Shown one piece after another: positions 41,770-53,180 of a DNA stretch of 64,000 nt. The position numbers were made by a program, and so were the translations under genes. Source of the DNA: Chara braunii. Its lineage: Eukaryota; Streptophyta; Charophyceae; Charales; Characeae. The DNA lies in assembly GCA_003427395.1 (NCBI GenBank), contig BFEA01000563.1, positions 511,939-575,938 on the forward strand, in the 5' to 3' direction. Numbering within the stretch: position 1 is the first letter of the stretch; each line of letters begins with the position of its first letter. The notes below the pieces were generated by a model. That model did not search any database, was not told the DNA's origin, and saw nothing but the letters and a program-made list of their open reading frames with translations.

Positions 41770-44256
41770 TCATAGCGGTTCCCTCAGATCCACCTTTTCC
41801 CACTCATGGAAATGCAGTGAGTAGTCCCTTTCCGAATCCGAGTGTGCTAACTGATGATGTTGTCCTGAAGCCTGTTGTTGGTCTTGCCTGTCTCCTGCCC
41901 AGCTTACTTTAGCTACCCAGCCTTTCCGTTTCCCTCCCAGCCAGTCTTCACAGAAGCAGGAGATGACTTGGTCAATATCCTTCTTGGTGTTTGCCCGATT
42001 CAATTTTTCTTTCACAACCAGCCATTGGGCCGTGATCTCATACTGAATCAGAAGCCGTAGTTGTTCTGTAACTTCCCCATCTTCCACCCAGGCCCCTCCA
42101 GCTCCAAAATACATCTTTTCCACCATATTACCCACAGGATGGATCTCCTACCCAGGCAATACATGTTTTCCTTAAAGGTGTTTCCGCGGAGCTGGGGGCA
42201 ATGTCCCAGTAGTATGGCTCTCCAGTCCCGTGGCCATGACGAGCCTAGTACAATATGCCGCCAAACTCTGTCCCACCATCGCCATAGCAAAACGGTTGCG
42301 TGACACTGTAGGAAGATGTGTTCCACCGTTTTAGGGTTTTTTTTGCCAGGGAAATTTTGGAGGCACCTTTGGCACCAAGAGATTCCAACTGCATGTGGTC
42401 AATTAGCCAGTTGTTAGTCGGCAGACACCAGTGAGAATTTGCCATTGCAGGGAAGAGATTTTGGCTGGCCTCTTTCCATATTCTCTGAACCACTGGACGG
42501 GCTTGAGCAGACTCGTGTCTATATTAAGATGGCGTTGCCATCTATTCTCTACCACATCTCTCAGTCTGCGCCTTGGTCTAAGCATTTGATATACTGTCTT
42601 GGTTTTTAAAGAGGCTAGTGCCACCAATTTCACCTTCCCCCCTTTTTTTGAATTTTTCTAGTTTTTCCACGACCACTATCACTCCTCAGGGTCGAAGGGG
42701 AGATCCTCAATCGGAGTTATTGGTCGAAAAACCCTCCATCCCCTCTCCTCCTCTATCACTCTGATTCGATAGACATCCCTCCTCTCTTTCCAAATAAAAG
42801 GTTGACGACTCCCTTGTAAGTGGCACTTTCCTATGGTGTCGAAGCATTCGATCAGCACTTAGTCCCGGACAACCATATGCAGTCGGCCGACTTGCACTCC
42901 CTGACCCGGTACTCCCACCCAGTCCCCTTCTTCTAGGCAGGGGCCCTTTCTAAGGGTCGTATACCATTGAAGGGGAAACTTTCAATAAGTTCATCCATTG
43001 TTGTCTCTGTTAGGTGGCAATATCGCAGGTAACCTCGCATTCTTTCAACACTCTTCCATTCTCCGACTGTCACATCCCAAAGGTCTCCCACTCTTCGGAC
43101 TTTGTGCTTCACCCAACCCCTCCATGGGGGATCTGAGCTGCACCTCACCCTGCCGAGGGAGTCCGTAATTAATCTATTACCAAATAGGGGTTGCCTAAAG
43201 ACTTCCTCCCACCTTTGTGGGGGTGGGCGATCGGCGATTGGGAGTTTCCCCCATGTCCCAAGGATACGTATCCAATGTTCGTTCAACGGGTCTCCATTTC
43301 TGTATTTGTTCGTTAGTCTTCAAAACATGTCCTCAAGCCATACCAGAAGGTCTATCTCTGGTGGAGCCTTCGGAGCCAGGGCCGCGATCTGTGCTAAGGT
43401 TAAGGGGATCCATGAGGAGGTCAGTGCGAAGATGAGATGTTGGAACCAGCGAAGGCTAAGGGTTTGAAACTGCGTGGAGGGGTCCATGATTCCGAGTTTT
43501 TTTTCGGCCTTTGGCCGGATCACTGATGCCCATGCTACCCGACTAATGGTGTGGGAATTGCCTCTGTCTCCTCTCCAAAGGAAGGCTTCCAATTGTCGCT
43601 TTAGCACCTTGAGCCCCCCGCTGGTTCTGGGCCATATGATTGCTTTATACCAGAGGGTAGCGAGTACCACATTGTTAATGACAAGAGCCCGCCCAAAAAT
43701 TGATGTGTGTTTATTGTTCCAATTCGCTAGTTTGGTCTGTGCTGATCTCCCCAGCCACTCATCGTTAGAATCGAGCTTTCCTTTTGCTGTAACCAATGCC
43801 CCTAAGATCCTACGAGGGTCTTCTAGAGGGAGCCAAGTGATACGCGGTTTTTCAGGGGGCCTACCCCCTTGGTGATGTAGCCATGTTTTTTTGCCCCCAG
43901 TTAACGGTCATGTCATAGATCCGGCAAAAATGGTTCATGAGGGTCCGATTTCCTCCATGTTTTGTGTCTCTGCCTCCACCATAATAATGAGGTGATCCGC
44001 AAACAGAGAGCAAATTGGCAGTGCTTCCTCCGGGATGTCAGCACTCCTGATACGGGTGAGATCCTTATTGTTTCTCAGATTGGCAGATAGTGTCTCCATT
44101 ATGATAAAAAAAAGGTAGGGGGTAATGGGATCTCCTTGTCTGACCGATCGTTGGAGCTCAAAGGGAGGTGTCACCGAACCATTAACATGTACACAAGTAG
44201 TGGCATTTCTATAAAGGATTCTCACCCATCGCCTAAAGGCCGAAGGTCATTCTACT
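41770..44256 (-). mobile_element. LINE ORF2 copy, 5'-truncated, minus strand
   Basis: Same family as 35440-38919. From the 5' side: FRRWVRILYRNATTCVHVNG at about 44240, then SVRQGDPITPYLFFIIMETL, then FADHLIIMVEAETQNMEEI where active enzymes have FADD (second Asp is His). The thumb is a 158-residue frame (43320-43796) with GRALVINNVVLATLWYKAII and AFLWRGDRG. After that come WGKLPIADRPPPQRWEEVFR, the zinc-finger region (PTNNWLIDHMQLESLGAKG, HIFLQCHATVLLWRWWDRVW), and a C-terminus with CEDWLGGKRKGWVA. Several frameshifts. The left half of ORF2 is missing, as expected of a truncated insertion. The gag, ORF1 and endonuclease parts are absent. Confidence 0.85.
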
Positions 44257-44441
44257 CAGGATTCAATTTATATCCTATCCCTAAATTCAAGTGATCTTAT
44301 CAATTCAGCATCTCTTAAACAGAGTTGTGCCATGTACCAATCAAGCCTCTACCCAGTCTCACACCCTCAATCTACTTGAGTTACAGGGCAGCGCTACCCG
44401 CCCCAGCTCTGACCCTTGTCGGTCCTATTTCATATCGATGG

Positions 44442-44445
<4 letters not shown>

Positions 44446-44520
<75 letters not shown>
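44446..44520. repeat. (CT)n microsatellite at gap edge
   Basis: An uninterrupted (CT)n runs into the gap, and the array probably caused the assembly break. Confidence 0.95.
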
Positions 44521-45225
44521 NNNNNNNNNNNNNNNNNNNNNNNNNNNNNNNNNNNNNNNNNNNNNNNNNNNNNNNNNNNNNNNNNNNNNNNNNNNNNNNN
44601 NNNNNNNNNNNNNNNNNNNNNNNNNNNNNNNNNNNNNNNNNNNNNNNNNNNNNNNNNNNNNNNNNNNNNNNNNNNNNNNNNNNNNNNNNNNNNNNNNNNN
44701 NNNNNNNNNNNNNNNNNNNNNNNNNNNNNNNNNNNNNNNNNNNNNNNNNNNNNNNNNNNNNNNNNNNNNNNNNNNNNNNNNNNNNNNNNNNNNNNNNNNN
44801 NNNNNNNNNNNNNNNNNNNNNNNNNNNNNNNNNNNNNNNNNNNNNNNNNNNNNNNNNNNNNNNNNNNNNNNNNNNNNNNNNNNNNNNNNNNNNNNNNNNN
44901 NNNNNNNNNNNNNNNNNNNNNNNNNNNNNNNNNNNNNNNNNNNNNNNNNNNNNNNNNNNNNNNNNNNNNNNNNNNNNNNNNNNNNNNNNNNNNNNNNNNN
45001 NNNNNNNNNNNNNNNNNNNNNNNNNNNNNNNNNNNNNNNNNNNNNNNNNNNNNNNNNNNNNNNNNNNNNNNNNNNNNNNNNNNNNNNNNNNNNNNNNNNN
45101 NNNNNNNNNNNNNNNNNNNNNNNNNNNNNNNNNNNNNNNNNNNNNNNNNNNNNNNNNNNNNNNNNNNNNNNNNNNNNNNNNNNNNNNNNNNNNNNNNNNN
45201 NNNNNNNNNNNNNNNNNNNNNNNNN
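44521..45225. other. Assembly gap (705 N)
   Basis: Run of N. All long frames through it are artefacts. Confidence 1.
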
Positions 45226-48085
45226 ACATAGGGCAGATCCACTTACAACCCTGCTTACCTTGCCGCATACCATACCCCCGAAAGCATGTTCCGATCTTTC
45301 CGCTGTTCTAATCTGCCGCCGCTAGATATTATCCAACTCCAGGTTAGTACATCCCACGTTCTAGCTTTACTCCTTACAGAGCAATCACCTCTCGCCTTGT
45401 GATGCTCCTATAGAGGTGAGTTCCCCCCATACCACCAGTTGTCATCTCGTGTGTATTTAATGAATAGTGATTGGAGGAGAAAAAAGTTGGCAAAAGACAA
45501 TAATGAAAATACCAGTGAAAACGTAGATGATGATGTTGCTGACAATGTTGATTAGGGTTGATTCAGCTTCCCCTCTCCTCCTCACCTCGTTTCCCCCCCC
45601 TACCTCCCCTTTACCCCCCTGTTGCCTGTTGAGAAAAGCTGCACTGAAAACAGGCAGTTTGTTTTGGCCCCAACAGGAGAATGACACCTCAACCTTCCCC
45701 TCGATGCAACCAGCTCCCCCTAAAGGTACACCTCTGTCTGGCCCTGCCCTAATCTGCCACCGCTTAAAAGGTGATGCGACCCCTTTCATCCCTCCCAGAC
45801 CCAATTTGGAACAGTCCGCGAATTTGCCCTTACTCCCTATAGGTCGAGCACCTTGTGCTGCCCTTGCGAAGTAGAGCTCTCCCCAGCTTAACCCACCTAC
45901 CATCTCAACTAAGTTAAACCAGAAACCAGCGAGGAAAAGCGAGAGAGACTGAAACTGATGATGATGATAATGATGATGATTAATAAAAGTTAGATGATAA
46001 TTATTTAGACTATAAAATAGTTAGTATTTGCAGATGATTATGATCATGTCAGAACAACAATACGGAAGATTTAGCTGGTGTACTGATTAGGATGTTCTAT
46101 ATTCAAAAACTGACACGAATGCCCTAATGATAGTTTGAATTTAGAGCAAGCAGAAGCGTAGTCTGTGGATGATGGCGCACTGTGCAATGGATAATTAGTA
46201 GGAATAATTAATAATTATGTTTATTTTGTTGAAGACGATTTATAATGAGAAGGTAAGATGGAGAAGACTCTCCCACACCCTCATCTCTCACCCTCCTCCC
46301 TTCCACTGGTTTTCCAAATACCCTAACTACTAATCCGTTTCCTTTTTCTCCCTTTTTCAGTTTTCCACATCTCCCCATTCTTCTTAGTGATAATACTTCC
46401 ACTCGTCGTTCTCCGTTGACCCCTCTTCATCCCTCCCCTTTGGGTATGATGAGTGAAGCCGCACCAAAATACGAAGTGCACAGACTTAAGATTGATGGGG
46501 AGAAAAGAAAAGAGAAGCAAGAGAGGAGAAAAAAAGAAAAAGGGGTTGAAGTCGAATACGGTAATCAACGGATAAAAAAAAAGGGAGGCATCATGAGACG
46601 AGAGGTGAGAAAGGTGATGATGTGGCACTGTTGACAGAGATGGCTGCAGCAGTGAAGACTACACTGTCGACCATGAAGAAGAAGAAAATGATGATCTGAT
46701 ACTCAATCGTGGTAGTCTTGATGATCTTGATGACGAATGTGCAAAGTGTAGCAAAAAACAAAGAGATAAAACACTTTGGAGAAGATCAGGGTCATCGATG
46801 AAAACATCCTTGAAGAAGACCCATGAAGAACTGCTTCTTTGATTATGATCTCGTGGAAGAATTGCCCATCGCTAATGATCGAATCTTGCACGAACCCTCC
46901 ACACTTCAATCACTTAGGGTTAGCTCCACTTTCATCCACCGATGTTGATTAATACACCATCGCGCGAGCCTTACAGCCTCATGTTGAGACTTCGGCTATG
47001 GATAACTCCATGCGGCAGTCACACCGGGAAGAAAGGTCCAGGTGACAGATGTCACAACGCTCTCTCCCCCAAACCGTGTCCAAAATCCACATCAGCCCGT
47101 GACGCGGGTCGAACAAGCACCTCTGGCTCTCCGCGCGTGTGAAAAGCGCGTCGCTATCACACCATCGTCCCTTAGCTCAAGGCATTTGCATGTTCGCGCA
47201 CCACCGCACCCCCATCAGCTCTCCTACATACGCGTCATTGCCCACACACCAGGTCACCAACGCACACGGGCCAGTAAGTTACCGCGTCGCCCGCTCGCCT
47301 GCTCGCCGCGCGCGTTCGTCAATATCCCACTTGGCGGAGGCGCGCTGAATCAACTAGTGGGATTGGTATGAGCAGCGACACCCTAAGGACGTTGTCGTTT
47401 TGTTTTTGTTACTCCTTCATTGAGCTGCATTCCTCGGAGCTGCCCAGTATGAGGATTGTTGAAGATGCGTTGTCAAGAGAAAAGGGGAAAAAAAAAAGAA
47501 ATATGTGAGTGAAATTGTGGTCCGCTCTACTTGGATTACTGCTTTTGGTGTTTAGACAGAATTGGAGAAAAAAAGAAAAAGAAAGAGTTAGATCTTCATG
47601 TAGACATAGACGTATACATTGCATTTGAACTCCGATCACATCGCTGCTATGCTTCTAGCGGTTGTGTTGGTGGACAAGTGGACCACATGTCCATTTGGTC
47701 AACTATAAACTGATAGAAATGGCGGCTTCCCGTAGGCCAGACCATTTTGCACCCACCCAACTGCATTACAGTTCAATGTTCAGGGTCAAGGAGAAGAATG
47801 GTGGTGTGAAATTGTGAATGACCAGGTAGGAATTCATATGGCACACACTCGGCTGCAGAATCGACGTCGTGTAGGCTCTTTCGAAACAGGGGCCAGGGGA
47901 GGACTACACCGCAACTGGCCTCTGGTTGGGGCCACAAGAGCATGGACTTGGCCCGACCTTGGGAATTGCCGGCCGAAATTTGAACCCAAGACGTAGAGGA
48001 AAGTTAGTTGTTTTGACTATGATAGTGTCAATAGTAGGTGGGCCACACGTAAAATTTGAAGTTGTATCAATGGGACGCTCAGCAC
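45226..48085. other. No recognisable gene
   Basis: Contains a (GAT)n-like stretch at 45956-45982 and purine-rich parts at 46490-46600. 46940-47340 is rich in CGCG/GCGCG words. Only short, low-complexity reading frames were seen. Confidence 0.45.
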
Positions 48086-48088
48086 AAT

Positions 48089-48240
48089 TTTTTTTTTTTT
48101 TTTTTTTAAACATCGGCGGCAAGTGTGGCGGAGGTGTTGGTAGGAGCAGACACCCCTCCACCAATCCCACATTGTTAATGGGTCAGTTCTATTGGTGGTG
48201 GGAGTTGCACCTGTTGGAAAATGGGTCCATCATACCTTAA
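48089..48240 (-). mobile_element. SINE-like copy with poly(A) tail
   Basis: On minus: GATGGACCCATTTTCCAACA, GGTGCAACTCCCACCACCAA, TAGAACTGACCC, then about 70 bp and an A-tail of about 20 (T-run 48089-48108). Tail position and core order agree with the plus-strand copies at 33641 and 39420. 48240-49480 holds no recognised gene. Confidence 0.65.
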
Positions 48241-49489
48241 TATCACAGTATGGAACCAAAGTTACATTCTTGGATAATTATATGGTAAATGCAGACCTAT
48301 CTTTTAAGCATCAATAACTGAAGGGTTCTTCGAGCCGTTAACACGTGGTTCTCCACATGTGTTTGTGATGCACCAACTTCTGTGCATGGGCAAGCTCATG
48401 AGCCCCTCCTTTTTTTGTGAGTAACCTGTGTCAATCTAGTCCAGTTCCAATTCCTCTACCCAGTTCAGGTTACATTTTTCAACAACCAATGATATCGTGT
48501 TCAACATGTTTCGGTTGTGGTTTTCAGTGTCTCGTTGTTTGCAGGGCTTGTCCGTGTTGGCCCTGATGCATGGGGACATGTCGGCCAATCTTGATTTTTC
48601 ACTTCAGTAATTTTTCAGAATTTTCATTGTATTTTGTTGTACCCTTACGTAGGATTTACGTGCGTCTTAATAAGCACGCTCGAAGTTCTTTTACTCAAAT
48701 TTTCTTGAATTCGGAAATTGTGGGTGCCCATTGGGATACCTGGCTATGAATCCTCTCTTTGTACATGTACACTTTCGGAGATGCCCCTGCGAGCCCTATG
48801 AACATGATAGCTATTAGAATAGGAATAGACGTAGGAATTCACGTATTTTATATTTCATCAATGAAAATTTCTTCCGGACTTTTCAATTTCAATTCGGCTT
48901 CGGGAATTAGATGCGGCTTCACTGCATTTTGTGTAACTGTCTTGGTGTCTTTTTTTATTCTGCACACATACATCTTTCTGCGGCATGCTTCCACAGACAA
49001 TATTTCCCCCACTTCCCCAACCTCCTTCTTCGTGCCATTAGTAACAAGTTGTAACTGTCTTTTTTTCTCTTTCAAGTTCTTCGCGCTCTTTCTCTCTTCT
49101 TACTTCCGTTGAATCTTGGCCTTGCTCCTCTCTGTCTTTCGTAACCTCCTTTCCTGCCTTTGTTTATATGCAGGAAAGCCATGTCGAGCCCCCAAGTACT
49201 CGTGGAAGTCGGACGACGACATGTAAGGAGGTTATGAATTCCTCACACTGTGATTCGATTGGCTGCGGAGTACTTCGCGTCGATTGACATAACCCTTCCG
49301 AGTGTTTCTCCCTTTCTCATCCCCTCCTTCCTTTATCCTCTCTGTGTATCCTCTCTCTCTCTTTTTTGCAACTATAAATCTCGGTCGTCATGATTGTCAT
49401 CGCAGTGGTGGTAGTGGTCGCCCGTTGTGCCTTGCTCACTTCGAACGAACCTGGCCAGACCGACGATCAGGTGCGCTACATAGGGAATG

Positions 49490-49516
49490 CCATGAGAAGT
49501 TCATTGAACCTTCCTG
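49490..49516 (+). pseudogene. Possible 18S 3'-end scrap
   Basis: CCATGAGAAGTTCATTGAAC then CTT matches the last part of 18S (compare 24846). It is short, so confidence is limited. Its position upstream of an 18S 5' end suggests shuffled order. Confidence 0.4.
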
Positions 49517-49560
49517 CCCTTTGTGCCTTTTGGTCATCGCGTCTTATGACCGCTCATTCG

Positions 49561-49770
49561 GGTTGGTCCTGCCAGTAGTCATATGCCTGTCTCAAAGACT
49601 AAGCTATGCACGTTCAAGTGTGAATATTTTGCACTATGAAGTTGTGAGTTTAGCGCTGCCATCGTGCTGATCCTGGCAGCACTTATTATCCCCGTTTGAG
49701 TGCAGTTGCTCGTCAAACTCAATGGTCATCGCTACTAGTTGGATCCGACCATAAATGTGGCCAAGTACAT
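49561..49770 (+). pseudogene. 18S rRNA 5'-end fragment
   Basis: GGTTGGTCCTGCCAGTAGTC then ATATGCCTGTCTCAAAGACT then AAGCTATGCACGTTCAAGTG is the start of eukaryotic 18S with few changes. After about 49660 the match is weaker (AACTCAATGGTCATCGCTAC). Truncated and diverged. Confidence 0.85.
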
Positions 49771-49800
49771 TAAGACTTGGGAATATGGGCGAAAGACTAG

Positions 49801-49985
49801 TTGAGCTGGCTAGTAGCCGGTTCCCTCCGAAGTTTCCCTCAGGGGTGGCTGGGGCGGCACATCTGTTTGAAGATAACGCAGGTATCATAAGACGAGCTCA
49901 ATGAGAACAAAAGTCTCGTATGGAATCAAGGGGTGAAAACTCTGGTGATTTTGACTTCTAGTGCGAATATAAACTGTGGGTAAGT
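49801..49985 (+). pseudogene. Chimeric 28S rRNA fragment (domain II joined to domain V)
   Basis: TAGTAGCCGGTTCCCTCCGA then AGTTTCCCTCAGG is domain II. It is followed directly by GGTGGCTGGGGCGGCACATC then TGTTTGAAGATAACGCAGG and GACGAGCTCAATGAGAACA, which is domain V. More than a kilobase of 28S is missing at the junction near 49843. A weaker second piece of the domain V end lies at 50087-50115 (AAACTGTGGAAGCATGG). Confidence 0.85.
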
Positions 49986-50459
49986 GGGTGGGCCTGCTGC
50001 ACCGCCAGTAGGGCTGACCCCGGCGCGGGAAGCCCTCTGTCGGACATCCTCCCTGAGTCATAATCCCCGACACCTCCACAACCCTTGTTATAAACTGTGG
50101 AAGCATGGTCTATTGGCCCTACTAGTAGTGAGCTCATCTGATGTTTGATTTCCGACACGAATACATCCTTCCTGAGTAATCTCCCCTACACCGCACAACC
50201 CTTTCAAGAGACAAACTGAGAAGGCTCTGCATGATCAACATCTGCATATGCTACAGTGGTTACTGCTACAATCCGGTCTTGGAGTCGTTACTGGGTCAGT
50301 TTTTCAGCGGGGCTGCTGCAATCAAGAATGACGATACCGTTGTGCATTCGAGTAGCATTTCTGTTGCTGTAATTGACTAGGGAGGAGCCACTGTTGTCTT
50401 CCAAGCAGCTGTTTTTTTTGTTGTTGTATCTTCGTTGTGTCGCTAATGAGATTAGCTCT

Positions 50460-50870
50460 TTGCTGTTATGTTGTGCAAGTTGCTGCTGATTTATGAGTTA
50501 AAAGTTGTGGGGCTTGTTGTTGTGCATTGTTGTGTGTTACCATGTATGTTGTGTTTTCGATATGCTTCACCGTACGTTGTTGCATGTCACCGTACCCTTG
50601 TTGTTGTGCATGGTTGTACGACACTGCTGATTGAGCTTTTGATTGTGCACTCGCTGTGCACTTGTTGAAGGCATTGTTGTGCATGCAGTGCATTGGTGTA
50701 TTTTTGCAAAGCTTCACTGTGCACCTGCAGTGCGCTTACCTTGTGGCCATTGCGCACTTACTGTGCACTTGTTGTGCGCTTGTTGTGTCGTGCTGCGAGC
50801 GTTGTATTTGCACTGTACATTGCACGACAGTCTGCTGCTGTCCATTGCTGAGTTTTGCGTATGTTTCAAA
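50460..50870. repeat. Degenerate TTGTTGTGC / CACTGTGCAC repeat
   Basis: Words such as GTTGTGCATTG, CACCGTAC, TTACTGTGCACTTG and TTGTGCGCTTG recur irregularly, giving Cys/His-rich frames with no family match. 50160-50460 and 50870-51320 show no gene. A 20-bp motif like CTAGAACATGGAAAGGTAC occurs at 51270, with relatives at 51088 and 61161. Confidence 0.5.
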
Positions 50871-52423
50871 TAGAACACGCGGAGGAGGGAACTCAACCCT
50901 TTTGGGCTGCCTAGCAACAGTTTGGTTAGAGGTAACGACACCTCGGTTTGGGGGAGTGATTTGGCCCTACACGGGGGACATTGCTGGGACCTGGAAGGCT
51001 GTCAAAGTGTAGTTACTATGAGTATTGGCCTCGGTTTGACCATGCTAATGCATTTTTTTTCCACCATCATTGGGCTGAATCTTCCGCTAGATTATGAGAA
51101 GATACATGTCTGACTCTATCTTACCATCGTCGAGTCCGCTCTCTTCTCCCTCGCTGCTTCTCAAGTCCTTGCCTCTCCTTCACTCTCACTCCTTGCTCCC
51201 GTTTGCTTGCTCGTTCCTCCCATGCAGAAGGTCATGCCCGATTGGAATGTATCTCCCACTAGAACATGGAAAGGTACGAGCCCAGCAACTCCCCTAAAGG
51301 AATCACCATCACCACGAATAAGCTCGGGCGGGATGACGTTGTCGGCCCGAATACCCTTACAAGGGTATTTGGGCACACATTTGCAACTCACAGGAAGAGC
51401 GCGCCTGACGATATCTAGGGGCGTGTCCCATTTGCGTTGATTAGAGGGTGTAGGAGCGTGCACTTTGCGGGCACGCGTTAGCCTGACCGAGCCTGGGTCG
51501 AGGAAGACCATGAGACACCGGTAGGACAGGTCAGAGTTAAGCTAGATTTTCTGAGGCGGTCGCAGACTCACACGCCCGGTCGGGATGTCGGACGGCGTAA
51601 AGATTGACCAGGTAAGGCGGTGACTGAGAGGAAAGCGTTGTCCGACTCACTGGGGGTCGGCGGTTCCAGGTCGCACCACGTGAAATGTCGCAGGCACTGG
51701 GTTGACCATGCGCCGCCGACAATAGAAGCCATGGCAAGCTTAGCTAGGACGACGTAGGTCGGGACGGAGTGAGTAGAAGTCGAGGCGTTTTTTCGGCTCA
51801 AAGGGGGGTAGAACGGACAATTTTTCGATGAATATGAGGGAGTAGGAGAGCCCGGCTATAACCGCCGCGTGATGAGGCAACGCGCACGGCAAGCCTAGCG
51901 AGGCCGTGCCCTCCAAAGTAATACATGGGTGTCGGCGGGTCCTTGGACGCAAGCGGTAAGTTAGAGGGATGGCCTGAGATACTGTTTGCAGGCCTGGGCA
52001 GGCTGCCCTTACGCTTTATGAGTAGGGCTGCGCCTGCTACAACCAGGCTGGGGCTTAGCCCTATAGATCACGTCATTGAGCTATCACCAGACGGATCCTA
52101 GGATTAAGGCCAGAGCGGAGCAGCGGAGTGGTGGAGGAGCATTATGGAGGAAGCTGAGGGGTTGAGGGTCCTGTGGGACTATCCCCTTTAGTTTTTGCTG
52201 GGGGAGTCCGGCCGCAGGCCCTTAGGGCAGGACCAGGAACAGACGGTCCCCCTCCCCCGTCCGTTTTCTTTATTTTATTATTTTTTGGGGTTTTAAATTT
52301 TAGTTTTTATTATTTTTACTGTTTTGTTCTTTTTTTTATTTTGGATGAGGCTGGTACTGGGACCCGTGGGGAGACCCAGCGCCTTAGTTCAGTGGGTATA
52401 CCACGAACTGCCGCCTGGGTGCG

Positions 52424-52487
52424 GTCCTTCGGGACATCCTTTGGAATTAGAACGGTGCAGAGAAGACTAGCATGGCCCCTGCGCAAG
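52424..52487 (+). pseudogene. U6 snRNA 5' fragment, unit 1
   Basis: GTCCTTCGGGACATCC is the U6 5' stem-loop. GCAGAGAAGACTAGCATGG then CCCCTGCGCAAG follows, covering the ACAGAGA box (first A changed to G) and the AGC triad. The match ends exactly at GCGCAAG; the 3' half of U6 is replaced by TCTAACTCCCATATATAGAG. Confidence 0.85.
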
Positions 52488-52766
52488 TCTAACTCCCATA
52501 TATAGAGGGGGCGTCCTGTGGGACTATCCCCTTCAGTTTTTGCTGGGGGAGTCGGGACGCAGGCCCGTAGGGCAGGACCAGGTACAGACGGTCCCCCTCC
52601 CCCGTCCGTTTTCTTTATTTTATTATTTTTCGGGGTTTAAAATTTTAGTTTTTATTATTTCTACTGTTTTGTTCTTTTTTTTATTGGATGAGGCTGGTAC
52701 TGGGACCCGTGGGGAGACCCAGCGACTTAGTTCAGTGGGTATACCACGAACTGCCGCCTGGGTGCG

Positions 52767-52830
52767 GTCCTTCGGGACATCCGTTGGAATTAGAACGGCG
52801 CAGAGAAGACTAGCATGGCCCCTGCGCAAG
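52767..52830 (+). pseudogene. U6 snRNA 5' fragment, unit 2
   Basis: Same fragment in the second tandem unit, with the same 3' breakpoint, so one capture was followed by duplication of the whole 343-bp unit. Confidence 0.85.
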
Positions 52831-53029
52831 TCTAACTCCCATATATAGAGGGGGCGAGCACTCTCTTCGTTTGCTATGGAGAGCGTTGCACGAGAAGGGA
52901 GGCAGCGTAGGCTAGTGACGGAGAGGTGGTATAGGAGGAGGAAGAGGAAGGACTAGAGGAGAAGAGAAGGAGCGTAGAAGAAAGCAACACAACGAGAGAG
53001 GAAGCAGCGAGACAGCAGCAAGGGAAGAA

Positions 53030-53180
53030 AAGGGGAATGAACCTGGACGCGGTTTCGCGCCGGGTGCGTTCAAAGGAGAAAGGGAGAGAAGAGAAGTGAA
53101 AGTGGTGTAGCTTGCTCGTTCCTGGACGGAATCGAGCGAACCAAAAGTCGAATCTGAGGTTTTTGGGCAGGGCGAAGCCA
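53030..53180 (+). repeat. Block shared with the copy A tandem array
   Basis: GGACGCGGTTTCGCGCC, then CGAGCGAACCAAAAGTCGAA, then GAGGTTTTTGGG matches a single unit at 8740-8890. 53181-54760 shows no gene; a T-run lies at 54388-54414. Confidence 0.55.

Larger units (their letters stand above)
52165..52855 (+). repeat. 343-bp tandem duplication carrying U6-derived sequence
   Basis: Two units begin GTCCTGTGGGACTATCCCCT (about 52169 and 52513). They contain a T-rich stretch, GGATGAGGCTGGTACTGGGA, a hairpin (GTTCAGTGG and CCACGAAC, 52388-52408 and 52731-52751), the U6 fragment, and CCCATATATAGAGGGGGCG. The units differ by only a few percent, so the duplication is fairly recent. The TATATA with a following GC-rich stretch could be a TATA box, which would make this the promoter part of copy B. 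Confidence 0.85.

Noticed and set aside
44291-45325. Long frames of 270-344 codons
   Set aside because: They run through the 705-N gap and a (CT)n array.
48848-49075. 75-codon minus-strand frame with charged, coding-like composition
   Set aside because: No start context, splice signals or recognisable family; kept only as a remote possibility.
52380-52425. Possible tRNA gene (A-box match TAGTTCAGTGGG)
   Set aside because: No acceptor pairing, T arm or B box; the segment folds as a simple hairpin instead.
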